From the NCBI RefSeq assembly GCF_012184425.1, contig NZ_VTOW01000005.1, positions 248,001 to 312,000 on the forward strand: a stretch of DNA of 64,000 nt, read 5' to 3'. This document shows positions 47,696 to 58,051 of the stretch, one piece after another; within the stretch, counting starts at the first letter, position 1; each line of letters opens with the position of its first letter. The notes below the pieces were generated by a model. It was not told the origin of the DNA. It did no database searches and saw only the letters and a program-made list of their open reading frames with translations. Source of the stretch: Candidatus Manganitrophus noduliformans. GTDB lineage: Bacteria > Nitrospirota > Nitrospiria > SBBL01 > Manganitrophaceae. A program made the translations under genes and the position numbers.

Positions 47696-48889
47696 TTAAC
47701 CCGGTTTCACCTTCACCCCCTCCTTCACCGCATCACTCGGATAGACAATCACCTGTTCTCCAACTGAAAGCCCCCCCTCGATCATCGCCTCGGCCCCGCT
47801 TCGCCGTTCCACTTCGACCGTCCGTTTCCGCGCCCGTCCATCCGAGAGGGTAAAGGCGGCCCAGCGATCTCCTTCCCTGAAGAGCGCGCCGGAAGGAACC
47901 TTTAGAGCGTCCTCTTTGGTAAAGACGAAAATCTGCGCCTCCACCCGGTATCCGTCTCCCAACGTCTCCCATCGCTCCCGGGGGGAGGTCAGGTCGATCA
48001 CCACGTTGACCCGTTGCTCTTCCACACCGAGGGCCGAGATCTTCGTGAAGGCGGAGGGCTCCACCCGGCGGACGCGCCCTTCCAGCGGGGCTTCCCCGCC
48101 GTACCGGACGATCCGCGCCGGCATTCCGGGCCGGATGTCGACGGCATCGGTCGTGAGAACATCGACGACGACTTCCAGATCGGACGGATCGGCGATTTCC
48201 AGCAACGGGGTTCCGAGGGGGACGACCCGCTCGCTTTCTTGCAGAATGCGCAGCACCTTTCCATTCACCGGCGAACGAATTTCCAAGCGCTCCCCCGCGC
48301 CGGCCCCTTGTTTGGCGCGGATCAGCGCCGCGCGCGCCAGGTCGACCTGATGCTCGGCGACTTGAGATTCGAATTGCGCCGCCTCCAACTCCCGCGTCCG
48401 GAGGGTGACCGTCAGCTCTCTCTGCTCTCGTTCGGCGGCCGAAACCAGTCCTTCCTCCGCCAACTGGCGGGCCCGTTCAAGATCGCTTTGCGCTTGCGCG
48501 AGGGCCGCTTTCGCCCGCTCGACGGAGGCGCGCGCCCGCATCCGCTCCGCCTCCGCCGCGCCGAGCCGCTCCTGCAGTTCCCGTTCCGTCCGGACATCGA
48601 GCAGGGGAGGGGCCGCCGGAATCATCGCCGCCAGGACATCGCCTCGTTTCACCGAATCGCCCGCTTCAAGTTGAATCCGCAGGAGCTGTCCCGCCAGCGG
48701 TGCGGAGATCAGATAGCGCTCCCGGACGCGTGTCATTCCCTCCTCTTCCACCGACTGCGCAAAGGGGCCTTGAGCCACCGGGGCGGTCTCCACCTCCACC
48801 GGCTTCGGCAAGAAGGCGACGATCAGGAGAGCAAGGAGGCCGAAGAAGATCGCCGCCGAGATTCCTCTTTTGATCCATCTTCGCATCAT
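47696..48889 (-). CDS. HlyD-family membrane fusion protein of an ABC exporter
   Basis: 397 residues. One N-terminal membrane helix (GISAAIFFGLLALLIVAFLP, residues about 9-28) is followed by a split biotinyl-lipoyl domain (SAPLAGQLLRIQLEAGDSVKRGD and RSPVNGKVLRI). Between them is a long coiled-coil hairpin (about 90-190). Beta-barrel and membrane-proximal domains follow, ending in SVGEQVIVYPSDAVKEGVKV. It is periplasmic and bridges the inner-membrane transporter to an outer channel. The start overlaps the permease stop by 4 bp. No outer-membrane TolC gene is in the window. Confidence 0.9.
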   Translation of the reverse strand: MMRRWIKRGISAAIFFGLLALLIVAFLPKPVEVETAPVAQGPFAQSVEEEGMTRVRERYLISAPLAGQLLRIQLEAGDSVKRGDVLAAMIPAAPPLLDVRTERELQERLGAAEAERMRARASVERAKAALAQAQSDLERARQLAEEGLVSAAEREQRELTVTLRTRELEAAQFESQVAEHQVDLARAALIRAKQGAGAGERLEIRSPVNGKVLRILQESERVVPLGTPLLEIADPSDLEVVVDVLTTDAVDIRPGMPARIVRYGGEAPLEGRVRRVEPSAFTKISALGVEEQRVNVVIDLTSPRERWETLGDGYRVEAQIFVFTKEDALKVPSGALFREGDRWAAFTLSDGRARKRTVEVERRSGAEAMIEGGLSVGEQVIVYPSDAVKEGVKVKPG

Positions 48890-51246
48890 TCCCTCGTTTT
48901 CAAAACCCCGACCAGATCGAGATGATCAATCCGATTCCGCACGATCAGCGCGCTGACGACCCCGGCGATCAGAATCGCTAGAACCGCATAGGCGTAGGTT
49001 CGCGGGGCAATTACCATCGGAATGATAAAGTTCTCGGAGTGGGCCGACCGAACCAGTCCCAGGGCGAGGAGATACCCAAGCCAGAGGCCGAATGGGATTG
49101 CCAGAATCAGCTCCGCCGCCAGCTCGCCGAGTAAAAGGGCCGAGACCTCTCCTCGCGTGAAGCCGAGGATCCTCAGACTGGCGAGCTCCCACGCCCGCTC
49201 CGCCAGCGCGATCCGGGCGCTGTTGTAGACGACCCCCACCGCAATCGCGCCGGCGAAGATCGTCACGATTGTCGTGAAGAAAAAGATGTTCCGGGCCGAT
49301 TCCTTCTCAAACGTCTCCAGCGCGGTTCGCTTCATCCCCACCGTCGCGACGGCGGGAATCTCCTTCAGGCGGGCGTTGAATGCATCGACCCCGGCGCGAT
49401 CGACCCGGACCGCGACCGAAGAGATCAAGTTTCCTTCTCCCATTGCCCGATTCAACGCGCCGATTTCCATATAACCGACCATGCCGACGAGGTCATTCAC
49501 CAGGCCGGCAACGAGAAGCGTCCGCCGGGTCCGCTTCCCCTCCAGCGATTCCACCTCGATCCGGTCGCCCGGTTTTACGCCGAGACGCGCCGCCAGGCGA
49601 TCGGTCAAGAGCAGCCCGTCGTGGGGGAGCGGGATGGGGTTTCGATCGGCATCGAGGAGCTGCCTCAGCTTCCCCTTTTCGGGAAGTCCCATGACGGCGG
49701 TTCGATAGCTCCGGTGTCCGGCGCGCAGTTGGACCGGAACGCTGCGCGAGGGCTCCGCGTAGAGAACGCCGGGAATTTCGTCGATCTCATAGCGGACCGC
49801 TTCGGAGAGCGGCTCGATGAAGTTGATGTCGGCGTCTTCCCGCTGAATTTCGTCGAACTGGACTCGGATCAAATAGTCCACGGCGTCGCCCCAGAAGGTC
49901 CCGCCGATGATGATGGCGATCGACGAAGCGATCCCGAACGTCGTCAAGGCGGCTCGCAAGGGGCGGCGCTCCAGTGTCCGGACGACCATGCGGGTTTGTG
50001 AAGAGAGAAGATGCGCCCATCCGAGCCGTTCCAGAATCATTCTCCGGAAAGTCGCCGGCGCCGGCGGGCGCATCGCCTCGGCCGGAGGGAGGGACGCGAC
50101 GCGCCGGACCGTCTGAAGCGCCGCCGCGACCCCGGCCGTGAGGCTGATCGCGGCGGCCAAAAGCGGAATCCAAGGTTGAATCCGGTAGGTCAGCTGAGGA
50201 AAATGAAAGAAGCGGGTGTACATTCCGGTCATGTAATATCCGAGCCAAGCGCCGATCCCGATCCCCCCCGCGATTCCGGCCGAGACGATCACCAGAACGA
50301 ACTTCAGGTAGTGAAGCGCAATCGTCCGGTCGGCATAGCCGAGCGCTTTGAGAGCGGCGATCTGCTCCCGCTGCGTGCTGATCTGGCGGGCCAAGACGAC
50401 GTTCAGCAGAAAGGCGGCGACCCCGAGGAAGATCGTCGGAAAGACGGTGGCGTTCACCTTCAACTGATTGAGCTCCTGGTCCAGAATCCGATGCGAGATC
50501 TGATCCTCGCGGCCATAGGCGCCGAGCCCGCCGTAAGGGGCCAGCAGCCGGTCGAGAGCGCTGATCACGGCGGGGGCGTGGGCATGCGGCGCCAGCCGCA
50601 GCGTCACGAAATTAAAGGCCCCCTCCATATTGAAGGCCGCCTCGACTCCGTCCCGCTCCATCCAGAAGATGCCGAATCCCTTGTCGTCCGGGAAAGCGCC
50701 TCCCCGGTTCGCGTAGATATACTCCGGGGAGAGAGCCACCCCGACGATGCGAAGTTCCTCTCTTTTTCCGTTCAAGAGCGCCGCCAGGCGATCCCCCGGC
50801 TGAAGCCCCCGGGCGATCGCAAAGCCTTCGGAGACGAGGACTTCGTTCCGCTCCCCCGGCTCGATCCATCTTCCTCTTCGGAGGGTCAGCCGGTTCAAAC
50901 GGGGCGGGCGGCCGTCGGTGAGACCGATCATCCGTCCGGTCACCGGTTCGGCGACATTCGGAATGTCGAGGGTGACATCGAAGAGGGTCGTTGTCTCGGC
51001 GTCCGAAACGCCGGGAAGCTGCACGATCGGGTCGGCGAGCGATTCGGGGGCCCGTTTCACGCCGGAGAAGAGGTCGGCGAAGCGGGTGCTTTCATAGTAG
51101 GATTGGCGCGACCCGTTGAGCGAATCGTAGGCGGTCAGCATCCCGATGAATCCGCCGATGCCGGAAGCGACCACCAGCGCGATCGTCACCGCCTGGCCCT
51201 TCATCCGGGAGAGGTCCCGGAGCAGCTTGACGTTGAGCATCTTCAC
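48886..51246 (-). CDS. FtsX/MacB-type ABC transporter permease
   Basis: 786 residues with two FtsX domains: a first helix near the N-terminus ([25 protein letters not shown]), a large periplasmic domain (about 45-260), three helices, a second periplasmic domain and final helices ([50 protein letters not shown]). This duplicated layout is typical of YknZ/DevC-like or lipoprotein-export permeases. It is flanked with 4-bp overlaps by the ATPase and the HlyD protein, so it forms a tripartite exporter. Substrate unknown; lipids, peptides or macrolides are all possible for this class. Confidence 0.9.
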   Translation of the reverse strand: MKMLNVKLLRDLSRMKGQAVTIALVVASGIGGFIGMLTAYDSLNGSRQSYYESTRFADLFSGVKRAPESLADPIVQLPGVSDAETTTLFDVTLDIPNVAEPVTGRMIGLTDGRPPRLNRLTLRRGRWIEPGERNEVLVSEGFAIARGLQPGDRLAALLNGKREELRIVGVALSPEYIYANRGGAFPDDKGFGIFWMERDGVEAAFNMEGAFNFVTLRLAPHAHAPAVISALDRLLAPYGGLGAYGREDQISHRILDQELNQLKVNATVFPTIFLGVAAFLLNVVLARQISTQREQIAALKALGYADRTIALHYLKFVLVIVSAGIAGGIGIGAWLGYYMTGMYTRFFHFPQLTYRIQPWIPLLAAAISLTAGVAAALQTVRRVASLPPAEAMRPPAPATFRRMILERLGWAHLLSSQTRMVVRTLERRPLRAALTTFGIASSIAIIIGGTFWGDAVDYLIRVQFDEIQREDADINFIEPLSEAVRYEIDEIPGVLYAEPSRSVPVQLRAGHRSYRTAVMGLPEKGKLRQLLDADRNPIPLPHDGLLLTDRLAARLGVKPGDRIEVESLEGKRTRRTLLVAGLVNDLVGMVGYMEIGALNRAMGEGNLISSVAVRVDRAGVDAFNARLKEIPAVATVGMKRTALETFEKESARNIFFFTTIVTIFAGAIAVGVVYNSARIALAERAWELASLRILGFTRGEVSALLLGELAAELILAIPFGLWLGYLLALGLVRSAHSENFIIPMVIAPRTYAYAVLAILIAGVVSALIVRNRIDHLDLVGVLKTRE

Positions 51247-51962
51247 CAGCGAAGCTCCCCCGGGGTGAGTTTGCGCGCGTTTTTCTCGATCGACGCGATC
51301 TGGCCGTCGGCGAGATGCATCACCCGGTCGGCCATCCCGGCGATCGCGGCGTTGTGGGTGATCACGACGGCGGTCGTTCCGAATTCCTGATTGATCCGCG
51401 CGATCACCTCCAGCACGACCTTCCCGGTTTCATAATCGAGCGCCCCCGTCGGCTCGTCGCAGAGAAGGACTTCCGGGCGCTTGGCGATGGCGCGGGCGAT
51501 CGCGACCCGCTGTTGCTCTCCTCCCGAGAGCTGGGAGGGGAAATGGTCGAGCCGATGCTCCAGCCCCACCCGCCGCAGCGCCTCCTCCGGTTTCAACGGG
51601 CGCTCGGCGATTTCGGTCACCAAGGTCACGTTCTCCCGCACCGTCAGGCTGGGGATCAGGTTGTAGAACTGGAAGACAAAGCCGACATGCTCCCGGCGAT
51701 ATTGGGTGAGGCCCCGCTCGTCGGCCCGCCCGAGGTCGTGGTTGCGCCAACGGGCTTCTCCGCTCGTCGGCGTGTCGAGACCGCCGAGAATGTTCAAGAG
51801 GGTCGACTTGCCGCTTCCGGAGGGGCCGAGCAGGACGATGAATTCACCTTCGTAAATATCGAGATCGACCCCGCGAAGCGCATGAACCTCCACCTCACCC
51901 ATCCGGTAGATTTTTGCGAGTCCCCGGGCATAAAAAACGGTTGTCTGTGTCAGCTCATTCAA
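51243..51962 (-). CDS. LolD/MacB-type ABC transporter ATP-binding protein
   Basis: 239 residues if started at the TTG at 51962, which has AGGAA upstream. An earlier TTG at 52055 would add 31 unconserved residues. The usual motifs are present: Walker [11 protein letters not shown]-loop [13 protein letters not shown], signature [15 protein letters not shown], Walker [13 protein letters not shown] and the H-loop VITHN. The [17 protein letters not shown] opening is characteristic of LolD-like ATPases that power FtsX-type permeases. First gene of the three-gene exporter operon. Confidence 0.9.
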   Translation of the reverse strand: MNELTQTTVFYARGLAKIYRMGEVEVHALRGVDLDIYEGEFIVLLGPSGSGKSTLLNILGGLDTPTSGEARWRNHDLGRADERGLTQYRREHVGFVFQFYNLIPSLTVRENVTLVTEIAERPLKPEEALRRVGLEHRLDHFPSQLSGGEQQRVAIARAIAKRPEVLLCDEPTGALDYETGKVVLEVIARINQEFGTTAVVITHNAAIAGMADRVMHLADGQIASIEKNARKLTPGELRW

Positions 51963-52127
51963 TGGCGTTCCTAATGGAGGGACCGAGGCCGCCGCGCGGA
52001 CGGCGGAAAATGGCCTTGTCGATTCTATTTTGAGGGAGGACTGAAATAGGGGCAATCCCCCGAAGGGGGTGTTCGATGCGCCGATGGGATTAGAGAGAAT
52101 TCGTTGATAGGAGGTTTATCGCTTCGG

Positions 52128-54590
52128 CTAAAGTTTTTCCCGAGAACCTTTGAATTCTCCGTTCGTTTCGACAAAAAGAGGGGGTGTTGGAAGATCCGCC
52201 GGGTGTTCCCTGCCGGCGATGATACGCATTCTCTCCTCCATCTCATGCAGACGCTTCATCACCGCCGCATTTAGCGTCCCCTCCGGATAGGTTCCGTCCG
52301 GCTGCAGGGTCCCGGCCGGTTGTCCCGTCAGAATTTCGATCGCCTCATCGACGTTCGAAACCGCATAGATATGAAACCGTCCGGCCGCGGCCGCTTCGAC
52401 CACTTCCTCTTTGAGCATCAAATGTTTTATATTTTGTCGCGGGATGATCACCCCTTGCTCCCCCGTCAGGCCCAAGATCGTGCAGGTGTCGTAGAAGCCT
52501 TCGATCTTTTCATTCACCCCGCCGATCGCCTGGATCTCTCCGCGCTGGTTCATCGAGCCGGTCATCGCGATTCCCTGCCGGAGGGGGATCTCCGTCAGCG
52601 CCGAAAGAAGGACGGCCAGCTCTGCGGCCGAGGCGCTGTCTCCTTCCACTTCAGCATAACTCTGCTCAAAGCAGAGGGTGGCCGAAAGCGAGATCGGGTT
52701 GTCGCGACCGTAGCGCCCGCCGAGGTAGCCGGAGAGGATCATCACCCCTTTGTTGTGTGTCTTCCCGCTCAGATGCGCCTCCCGCTCGATGTTGACGATG
52801 CCCGATTCTCCCATGAACACCCGGGCGGTGATTCGAGAGGGACGGCCGAATGAGAAATCTCCCAGATCGATCACCGAGAGCCCATTGACTTGACCCACCG
52901 CGGTCCCGCCGACATCAATCATCAAGGTTCCCTCCGCAATCCACTCTTGGATTTTTTCTTCATAGAGATTGGACCGGTAGGTTTGCTCTTTCACCGCCCT
53001 GCGCACGTCGCTGCAAGAGACCGTCGCTTTTCCCTCTTTGTGCGCCCAGTGGCTCGCCTCCCGGATCAGGTCGGCGATCGGGCTGAATTGCAGGGAGAGT
53101 TTTTTCTGATGTCCGACCATTCGGGCGGCCTGCTCCAAGAGGGCGGCGACGGCGGTTCGATCGAGGTGGAGAAGTCCTTCCTTCCGGCAGAGCCATGCGG
53201 CGAAGCGGCCATATTGGAGGGGGGCTTCGTCGGTCCACTCCTGCTCCAGATCAAAATCGACTTTGACCTTAAAGAGCTTCGCGAAGTCTTCATCGAACGT
53301 TCGCAACAGGTGGTAGATCAAAGGGCTTCCCACCAGAATCACACGGAGACGGACCGGGATCGGGTCGGGCTTGAGCACCGTGGTGGCGCTGATGCCGTAG
53401 AGGTCTCCGAGATCTTCGATCTTCACCTCCCGGTTTTTGATGGCCCGTTTGAGCGCCTCCCAGGAAAAGGGATTGCGCAGAAGGTCGACAATGTTCAACA
53501 GCAGATAGCCGCCGTTGGCCTGAAGGAGAGAGCCTGCTTTGATGAATGTGAAATGGGTGAAGAGGGTTCCGAAGCGCCCCCTTTTCTCGATCCGGCCGAT
53601 CAGGTTGTTATAGGTCGGATTAACCTCTTCGACCCAGGGGGCTCCTTGGGCGCCGCTGTTATCGACCACCACGTTGACGGCATAGCGGGTCATCAACGCC
53701 TGGGCCGGCGCGGCGTCGATTCCGGTGAACGGGAGAGGGGTCTCCGGTTGGGGAAGAAAATCGGCGAAGTTCGCCACGATATTTTGCTGCAATGAAGCGA
53801 TATATTCCGCCACATGGGGGAGGTCGTGATATTTTTCTTGGAGGCGCTCGAAGGCGTCCTCCGAGGCGTAGCGGACCACCCGGCGATTGAGCTCATCCAG
53901 CTTCCGGTTCACCTCTTCCCGAATCACACGGACTTGTTGGACGAAGCGGTGGACCCGCTCATGAACCTCCTTCTCCTTTTTCTCGATTTCCACGCGGGTC
54001 TCGGGGTCTAAATTTTTGATCTCCTCCGGCTCCAACGGTTTTCCTTTGAGGAGGGGGGTCATCATCACCCCCAGAACCGAGAAGTTGATTGCAAAACCTT
54101 CTTCTTCGGCCTGTCTGTTCAACTCCTCCGCCGCCTTCGAAAACGCTTCCTCGATCAGGCGGCGCTGATCTTCATACTCTTTGCTTTGGAACGCCTTCTG
54201 AAACGCTCCTTTCAGAACGCCGATCAGTTGGTCGACATCTCTCTGAAAGAGTCGTCCCCGGCCGGCGGGGAGGTTCAGCGCCTTTGGGCGATCTGGGTCG
54301 TGGAAGTTGTTGACGAAACACCAATCGTCGGGGGTCGGCTGCGTCATTGCCAGGCGAGCGATCATCGACTTGATGATCGTGCTCTTCCCCGTTCCGGGCG
54401 TTCCCGAGAGATAGATATTGTAACCCTGATCCTGAATGGAGAGACCAAAGTCGATCGCCCTGAGGGCGCGCTTCTGGCCGATAATGGTCTCCTCGGGAGG
54501 AAGCTCCTCCGTGGTTTCGAAAGGAATTTGCAGGGGGTCAAAACGATGCGTGAGCTCTTTCTCCGCCACCTTCCAGCGATGATCAGCCAT
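52128..54590 (-). CDS. Lon-like ATP-dependent protease (AAA plus Lon-C domain)
   Basis: 820 residues from ATG 54590, chosen because GGAGGG lies 7 bases upstream; the frame is open to 54686 but without family sequence. The N-terminal AAA part has Walker A at about 63-71 (SGTPGTGKST), with a long inserted coiled-coil region (about 160-270). The C-terminal Lon protease domain has the Ser-containing GDSASAAEL at about 650 and Lys694 in GGVNEKIEG. There is no LAN domain, so it is the YcbZ/LonB-like group rather than classical Lon. It is divergent from ftsH. A cytoplasmic quality-control role is expected. Confidence 0.9.
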   Translation of the reverse strand: MADHRWKVAEKELTHRFDPLQIPFETTEELPPEETIIGQKRALRAIDFGLSIQDQGYNIYLSGTPGTGKSTIIKSMIARLAMTQPTPDDWCFVNNFHDPDRPKALNLPAGRGRLFQRDVDQLIGVLKGAFQKAFQSKEYEDQRRLIEEAFSKAAEELNRQAEEEGFAINFSVLGVMMTPLLKGKPLEPEEIKNLDPETRVEIEKKEKEVHERVHRFVQQVRVIREEVNRKLDELNRRVVRYASEDAFERLQEKYHDLPHVAEYIASLQQNIVANFADFLPQPETPLPFTGIDAAPAQALMTRYAVNVVVDNSGAQGAPWVEEVNPTYNNLIGRIEKRGRFGTLFTHFTFIKAGSLLQANGGYLLLNIVDLLRNPFSWEALKRAIKNREVKIEDLGDLYGISATTVLKPDPIPVRLRVILVGSPLIYHLLRTFDEDFAKLFKVKVDFDLEQEWTDEAPLQYGRFAAWLCRKEGLLHLDRTAVAALLEQAARMVGHQKKLSLQFSPIADLIREASHWAHKEGKATVSCSDVRRAVKEQTYRSNLYEEKIQEWIAEGTLMIDVGGTAVGQVNGLSVIDLGDFSFGRPSRITARVFMGESGIVNIEREAHLSGKTHNKGVMILSGYLGGRYGRDNPISLSATLCFEQSYAEVEGDSASAAELAVLLSALTEIPLRQGIAMTGSMNQRGEIQAIGGVNEKIEGFYDTCTILGLTGEQGVIIPRQNIKHLMLKEEVVEAAAAGRFHIYAVSNVDEAIEILTGQPAGTLQPDGTYPEGTLNAAVMKRLHEMEERMRIIAGREHPADLPTPPLFVETNGEFKGSREKL

Positions 54591-54778
54591 GGATTCACCC
54601 TCCCGTTCGATCACATTCGCATCTATCCCGCACAACATTAAACACGCCACGCTAGTATCAATATGAAGAGATGAGGGGAAGATCACAATACCCCCTTTGG
54701 GGGGTTGCTCCTTTCTCGGGTTCTGCGTGAGAATGAGACAGAAATTCCGATCATCTCAACGTTGAGATAAGGCAGCCG
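54591..54778. promoter_or_regulatory. Divergent lon-ftsH control region with two inverted repeats
   Basis: This 188-bp region separates the two protease genes. At 54753-54768 lies a perfect 16-bp palindrome (ATCTCAAC and its complement) that ends 10 bp before the ftsH start, next to the AAGG ribosome site. At 54691-54704 CCCCC-TTT-GGGGGG forms a second short hairpin; a similar CCCCC-GAA-GGGGG lies just beyond the lon-like gene end at 52057-52069. No clear sigma-32 or CIRCE element is seen. Confidence 0.6.
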
Positions 54779-56707
54779 ATGTCGATGGAAAGCAAACAGC
54801 AGACCTTCTCATTCTGGTATTTCATCATCGCCATGATTGCCCTTTTGGCGGTGGAGAGCTATTTCGTTTCACCCCACGCGGAGACCCTTTCCTACAGCGA
54901 ATTCAAGGTCCTTCTGAAAGCGGGGAAAGTGTCGAACCTGACACTGGGTGAACGCGACATTTCCGGTCAGTTTCATTCGGAGGGGGTGCAAGGGCTTTTC
55001 CCCGAAGAGAGGGGAAAGGAGCTGGAAGAGCTCGAAGGGAGCGAACATCGTTTTATAACGACACGCGTTGACGATCCGTCTTTGATCGAGGAGCTGGACC
55101 GGATGAAGGTGCAATACGCCGGCAAGGTGGAGACGACCTGGATCGTGACCCTTCTCTCCTGGATCATCCCGGCCTTGCTTTTCTTCGGTCTCTGGGCGTT
55201 TTTCTTCCGAAGGATGGGAGCCGCCGGCGGGATGATGGAGATCGGCAAGAGCAAGGCGAAGGTCTACATGGAAAAGGAGACAAAAGTCACCTTCGACGAT
55301 GTCGCCGGCATCGACGAGGCCAAAGCGGAGCTAATGGAAGTCGTTGAATTTCTCAGAAGCCCCGAAAAGTATCGCCGGTTGGGTGGGAAGATCCCGAAGG
55401 GGGTGCTGATCGTCGGGGCCCCCGGCACCGGCAAGACGCTGCTCGCCAAAGCGGTGGCGGGGGAGGCGAAGGTCCCTTTTTTCTCGATGAGCGGGTCGGA
55501 GTTCGTCGAGATGTTCGTCGGGGTCGGCGCCGCGCGGGTGCGCGATCTCTTCGCCCAGGCGCAGGAGAAGGCCCCCTGCATCATCTTCATCGACGAGCTC
55601 GATGCCTTGGGCAAGGCCCGCGGGATCAGCCCGATGATCAGCCATGACGAACGGGAGCAGACCCTCAACCAGCTTCTGGTGGAGATGGACGGCTTCGACA
55701 CCGCCAAAGGGGTCATTATCATGGCGGCGACGAACCGGCCGGAGATTCTCGACCCTGCGCTGCTTCGTCCGGGACGGTTCGACCGGCATGTCGCCCTCGA
55801 CCGGCCCGATCTCAACGGCCGGGAGAAGATCCTCAACGTCCATGCGAAGCAGATCACCCTGGCGCCGGAGGTTGATCTTCGCGCCATCGCCGCCAAAGTC
55901 CCCGGATTCGTCGGGGCCGATCTGGCGAACCTGGTCAACGAGGCGGCGCTGCTGGCGGCCCGGAAGGGAAAAGAAGCGGTGGAGACGGCCGACTTTGACG
56001 AAGCGATCGACCGGATCGTCGCCGGCCTTGAGAAGAAAAACCGGGTGATGAATGCGAAGGAGAAAGAGACGGTCGCCTACCATGAGGCCGGGCACGCTTT
56101 GATCGCAGAGTGCCGTCCCCATGCCGATCGGGTTTCCAAGATCTCGATCATTCCGCGGGGGGTGGCCGCCCTCGGGTATACGCAGCAGCAGCCGACCGAA
56201 GACCGGTATCTGCTCAAGAAAACCGAACTGCTCGATCGGCTCGATGTGCTTCTCGGGGGACGGGTGGCGGAGGAGATCATCTTCGGCGATATCTCGACCG
56301 GGGCGCAGGATGACCTGCAGCGGGCGACCGATCTGGCCCGTCACATGGTCACCCGGTTCGGAATGAGCGAACGGCTCGGCCTGGCCGCTTTTGCGTCGCC
56401 CGCCGGAAATTCTTTTCTCCGCCTTCCAACCTTTTCGGAGGGGAGAGAATACAGCGAGCGGACCGCCCAGGCGATCGACGAAGAGATCGGAAGGCTCCTG
56501 GAGGAGGCGCATGCCAGGGTCAAAGAAACGCTCGTCATGCAGCGGGGGAAGCTTGAAGCGTTGGCGAAACTTCTCCTTGAAAAGGAGGTCATCGATCGAC
56601 CGACCCTGGAACAGGCGCTCGAGATCGGGGAAGAAACGGTCGGCGCGGCGGTGACGGAGGGCAGGCCATCCAACGAAGAGGGAGGGAATCATCATGCCGC
56701 TTTATGA
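54779..56707 (+). CDS. ftsH: ATP-dependent zinc metalloprotease FtsH
   Basis: 642 residues. Two N-terminal membrane helices (about 11-28 and 115-140) enclose a periplasmic domain of about 85 residues. The AAA domain has Walker A G213-APGTGKT220, Walker B FIDELDAL and the SRH ([13 protein letters not shown]). The zinc site HEAGH is at 435-439. It degrades membrane and short-lived cytoplasmic proteins at the inner membrane. First gene of a long plus-strand stress cluster; the fmdB-type gene overlaps its end by 14 bp. Confidence 0.95.
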   Translation: MSMESKQQTFSFWYFIIAMIALLAVESYFVSPHAETLSYSEFKVLLKAGKVSNLTLGERDISGQFHSEGVQGLFPEERGKELEELEGSEHRFITTRVDDPSLIEELDRMKVQYAGKVETTWIVTLLSWIIPALLFFGLWAFFFRRMGAAGGMMEIGKSKAKVYMEKETKVTFDDVAGIDEAKAELMEVVEFLRSPEKYRRLGGKIPKGVLIVGAPGTGKTLLAKAVAGEAKVPFFSMSGSEFVEMFVGVGAARVRDLFAQAQEKAPCIIFIDELDALGKARGISPMISHDEREQTLNQLLVEMDGFDTAKGVIIMAATNRPEILDPALLRPGRFDRHVALDRPDLNGREKILNVHAKQITLAPEVDLRAIAAKVPGFVGADLANLVNEAALLAARKGKEAVETADFDEAIDRIVAGLEKKNRVMNAKEKETVAYHEAGHALIAECRPHADRVSKISIIPRGVAALGYTQQQPTEDRYLLKKTELLDRLDVLLGGRVAEEIIFGDISTGAQDDLQRATDLARHMVTRFGMSERLGLAAFASPAGNSFLRLPTFSEGREYSERTAQAIDEEIGRLLEEAHARVKETLVMQRGKLEALAKLLLEKEVIDRPTLEQALEIGEETVGAAVTEGRPSNEEGGNHHAAL

Positions 56708-56864
56708 ATACAAATGTCTTAACTGCGATAAGGAGTTCATAGTCGCCCTTACCCTTTCGGAAAGGCAGCGGGGCGTGATCGTCCAGTGTCCCGGCTGCGA
56801 CAGCAAGAAGGTGAGGCAGATGATCAGCCCCTTTATCGCGAAGACCGCCAGCAAGACGGCTTAA
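56694..56864 (+). CDS. FmdB-family zinc-ribbon protein
   Basis: 56 residues, starting [15 protein letters not shown], the standard opening of FmdB/CxxC-CxxC-SSSS proteins. Zinc ligands are Cys8/Cys11 and Cys32/Cys35 (VQCPGCDSKKVRQM). GGAGGGAATC lies before the ATG at 56694. It starts inside the last codons of ftsH. The family was named as a regulator of amidase genes, but most members are of unknown role. Confidence 0.85.
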   Translation: MPLYEYKCLNCDKEFIVALTLSERQRGVIVQCPGCDSKKVRQMISPFIAKTASKTA

Positions 56865-56922
56865 GAGGAAAAGGGTGTCCCTGTCCACCTTTACGGAGGT
56901 GGCATTATCCAAGGAGGATCAT

Positions 56923-57486
56923 ATGAAGCTGACTCCGAACACAAAATGGGACGGGTTAAAAAAGTGGTTTTTTAATCTGTTCGAGAAGGAAAAATACCCC
57001 GCCGTGATGGTACGCGTTGAGGCGTTCTTACGCGAGAACGAAATCCCATACCGAATTCTGCAACATCCGGAGGCATCGAGCGCTTCGGAACTGGCCGAGT
57101 CGCTCCATGTTTCCGGAAAACGGGTGGCGAAAGTGGTCATTGTCCGCGCCAAGGGGCGTTACGCGATGGTGGTATTGCCTTCGCATCTGCAGATCAATCT
57201 TCAACGTTTGGCGCGTTTGCTGAAGGTAAATCATCTGCGTCTGGCCGCCGAAGGGGAGTTAAAAGCGCTCTTCCCGGACTGCGAGGTCGGGGCGATGCCC
57301 CCTTTCGGCAATTTGTACGGGATTCCCGTCTATGTCGACGTCTCGATGAGGCTCGATCCCCTTTTTGTTTTTGCGGTCGGGACGCGCCATGACGCCATCG
57401 AAATCTTCTATCGGGATTTCGAGAAATCGGTCAAGCCGAAGGTTGGAATTTTCGCGGCGGTTCCGATCGAGCGGCTTGCGGTTTGA
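56923..57486 (+). CDS. YbaK/EbsC-type aminoacyl-tRNA deacylase-like protein
   Basis: 187 residues from ATG 56923, which has AAGGAGG 6 bases upstream. After about 30 N-terminal residues comes the YbaK domain: VEAFLRENEIPYRILQHPEASSASELAES, the Lys in GKRVAKVVIV, and the GAMPPFG loop. YbaK-type enzymes hydrolyse mischarged tRNAs, such as Ala- or Cys-tRNA(Pro). The longer N-terminus (WFFNLFEKEKYP) is not usual. Second or third gene in the ftsH cluster. A non-enzymatic binding role cannot be excluded. Confidence 0.83.
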   Translation: MKLTPNTKWDGLKKWFFNLFEKEKYPAVMVRVEAFLRENEIPYRILQHPEASSASELAESLHVSGKRVAKVVIVRAKGRYAMVVLPSHLQINLQRLARLLKVNHLRLAAEGELKALFPDCEVGAMPPFGNLYGIPVYVDVSMRLDPLFVFAVGTRHDAIEIFYRDFEKSVKPKVGIFAAVPIERLAV

Positions 57487-57506
57487 TCGTCTCACAGGAG
57501 AAAAGA

Positions 57507-58019
57507 ATGAAGCAAAACAAAAGAGGGAAGAGCGACGTCTCCCGGATTTTGGTCCCGACCGATTTCTCCGAGTGCTCATCCGATGCGCTTGATTATGCAA
57601 TGGCCCTGGCCAAGCCGCTTAACGCGGAACTTATTTTGGCCCATGTGATCGAGCCGTTCCCGTATACGGCGGTGAATGCGATCGCTTTCATCAATTATGA
57701 GGAGCGCCTGATTCCTGAAGCCCGGTCGCTGCTCGATGAGCTGTCGAAGCGGCCTCTCAGAGAAAAGCTTTCGGTGGAAACACACCTGAGCACCGGGATC
57801 GCTTCTCGGGAGATCATCAGACTGGCTGAACGTGAAGAGGCCGACCTGATCGTGATGGGAACCCACGGCCGCACCGGAATCGATCATCTCTTCACCGGAA
57901 GCGTCGCGGAAAAGGTGGTCCGTCTTTCGCCCTGTCCCGTCCTGACCGTTCACTTCCGGTCGTCGGGCTCCAAGCGAAAGACGGCCGCACCGAAACGAAA
58001 GAGCGCAACGAAGTTATAA
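57507..58019 (+). CDS. Universal stress protein, UspA family
   Basis: 170 residues from ATG 57507, with AGGAG upstream. The Usp fold begins SRILVPTDFSECSSDALDYAM and ends with the ATP-binding motif MGTHGRTGIDHLFTGSVAEKVV (G-2x-G-9x-G-S), so it belongs to the ATP-binding class. A basic tail of about 20 residues (SKRKTAAPKRKSATK) follows and may bind nucleic acid or membrane. It sits between the YbaK-type gene and a cytochrome gene in the stress cluster. Confidence 0.92.
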   Translation: MKQNKRGKSDVSRILVPTDFSECSSDALDYAMALAKPLNAELILAHVIEPFPYTAVNAIAFINYEERLIPEARSLLDELSKRPLREKLSVETHLSTGIASREIIRLAEREEADLIVMGTHGRTGIDHLFTGSVAEKVVRLSPCPVLTVHFRSSGSKRKTAAPKRKSATKL

Positions 58020-58051
58020 ATCGCCCCCTGCGAAAGCAATGGGTTATCTTG

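Noticed and set aside
55331-56695. 454-codon minus-strand frame opposite ftsH
   Set aside because: Antisense shadow of ftsH, whose plus-strand protein has all catalytic motifs.
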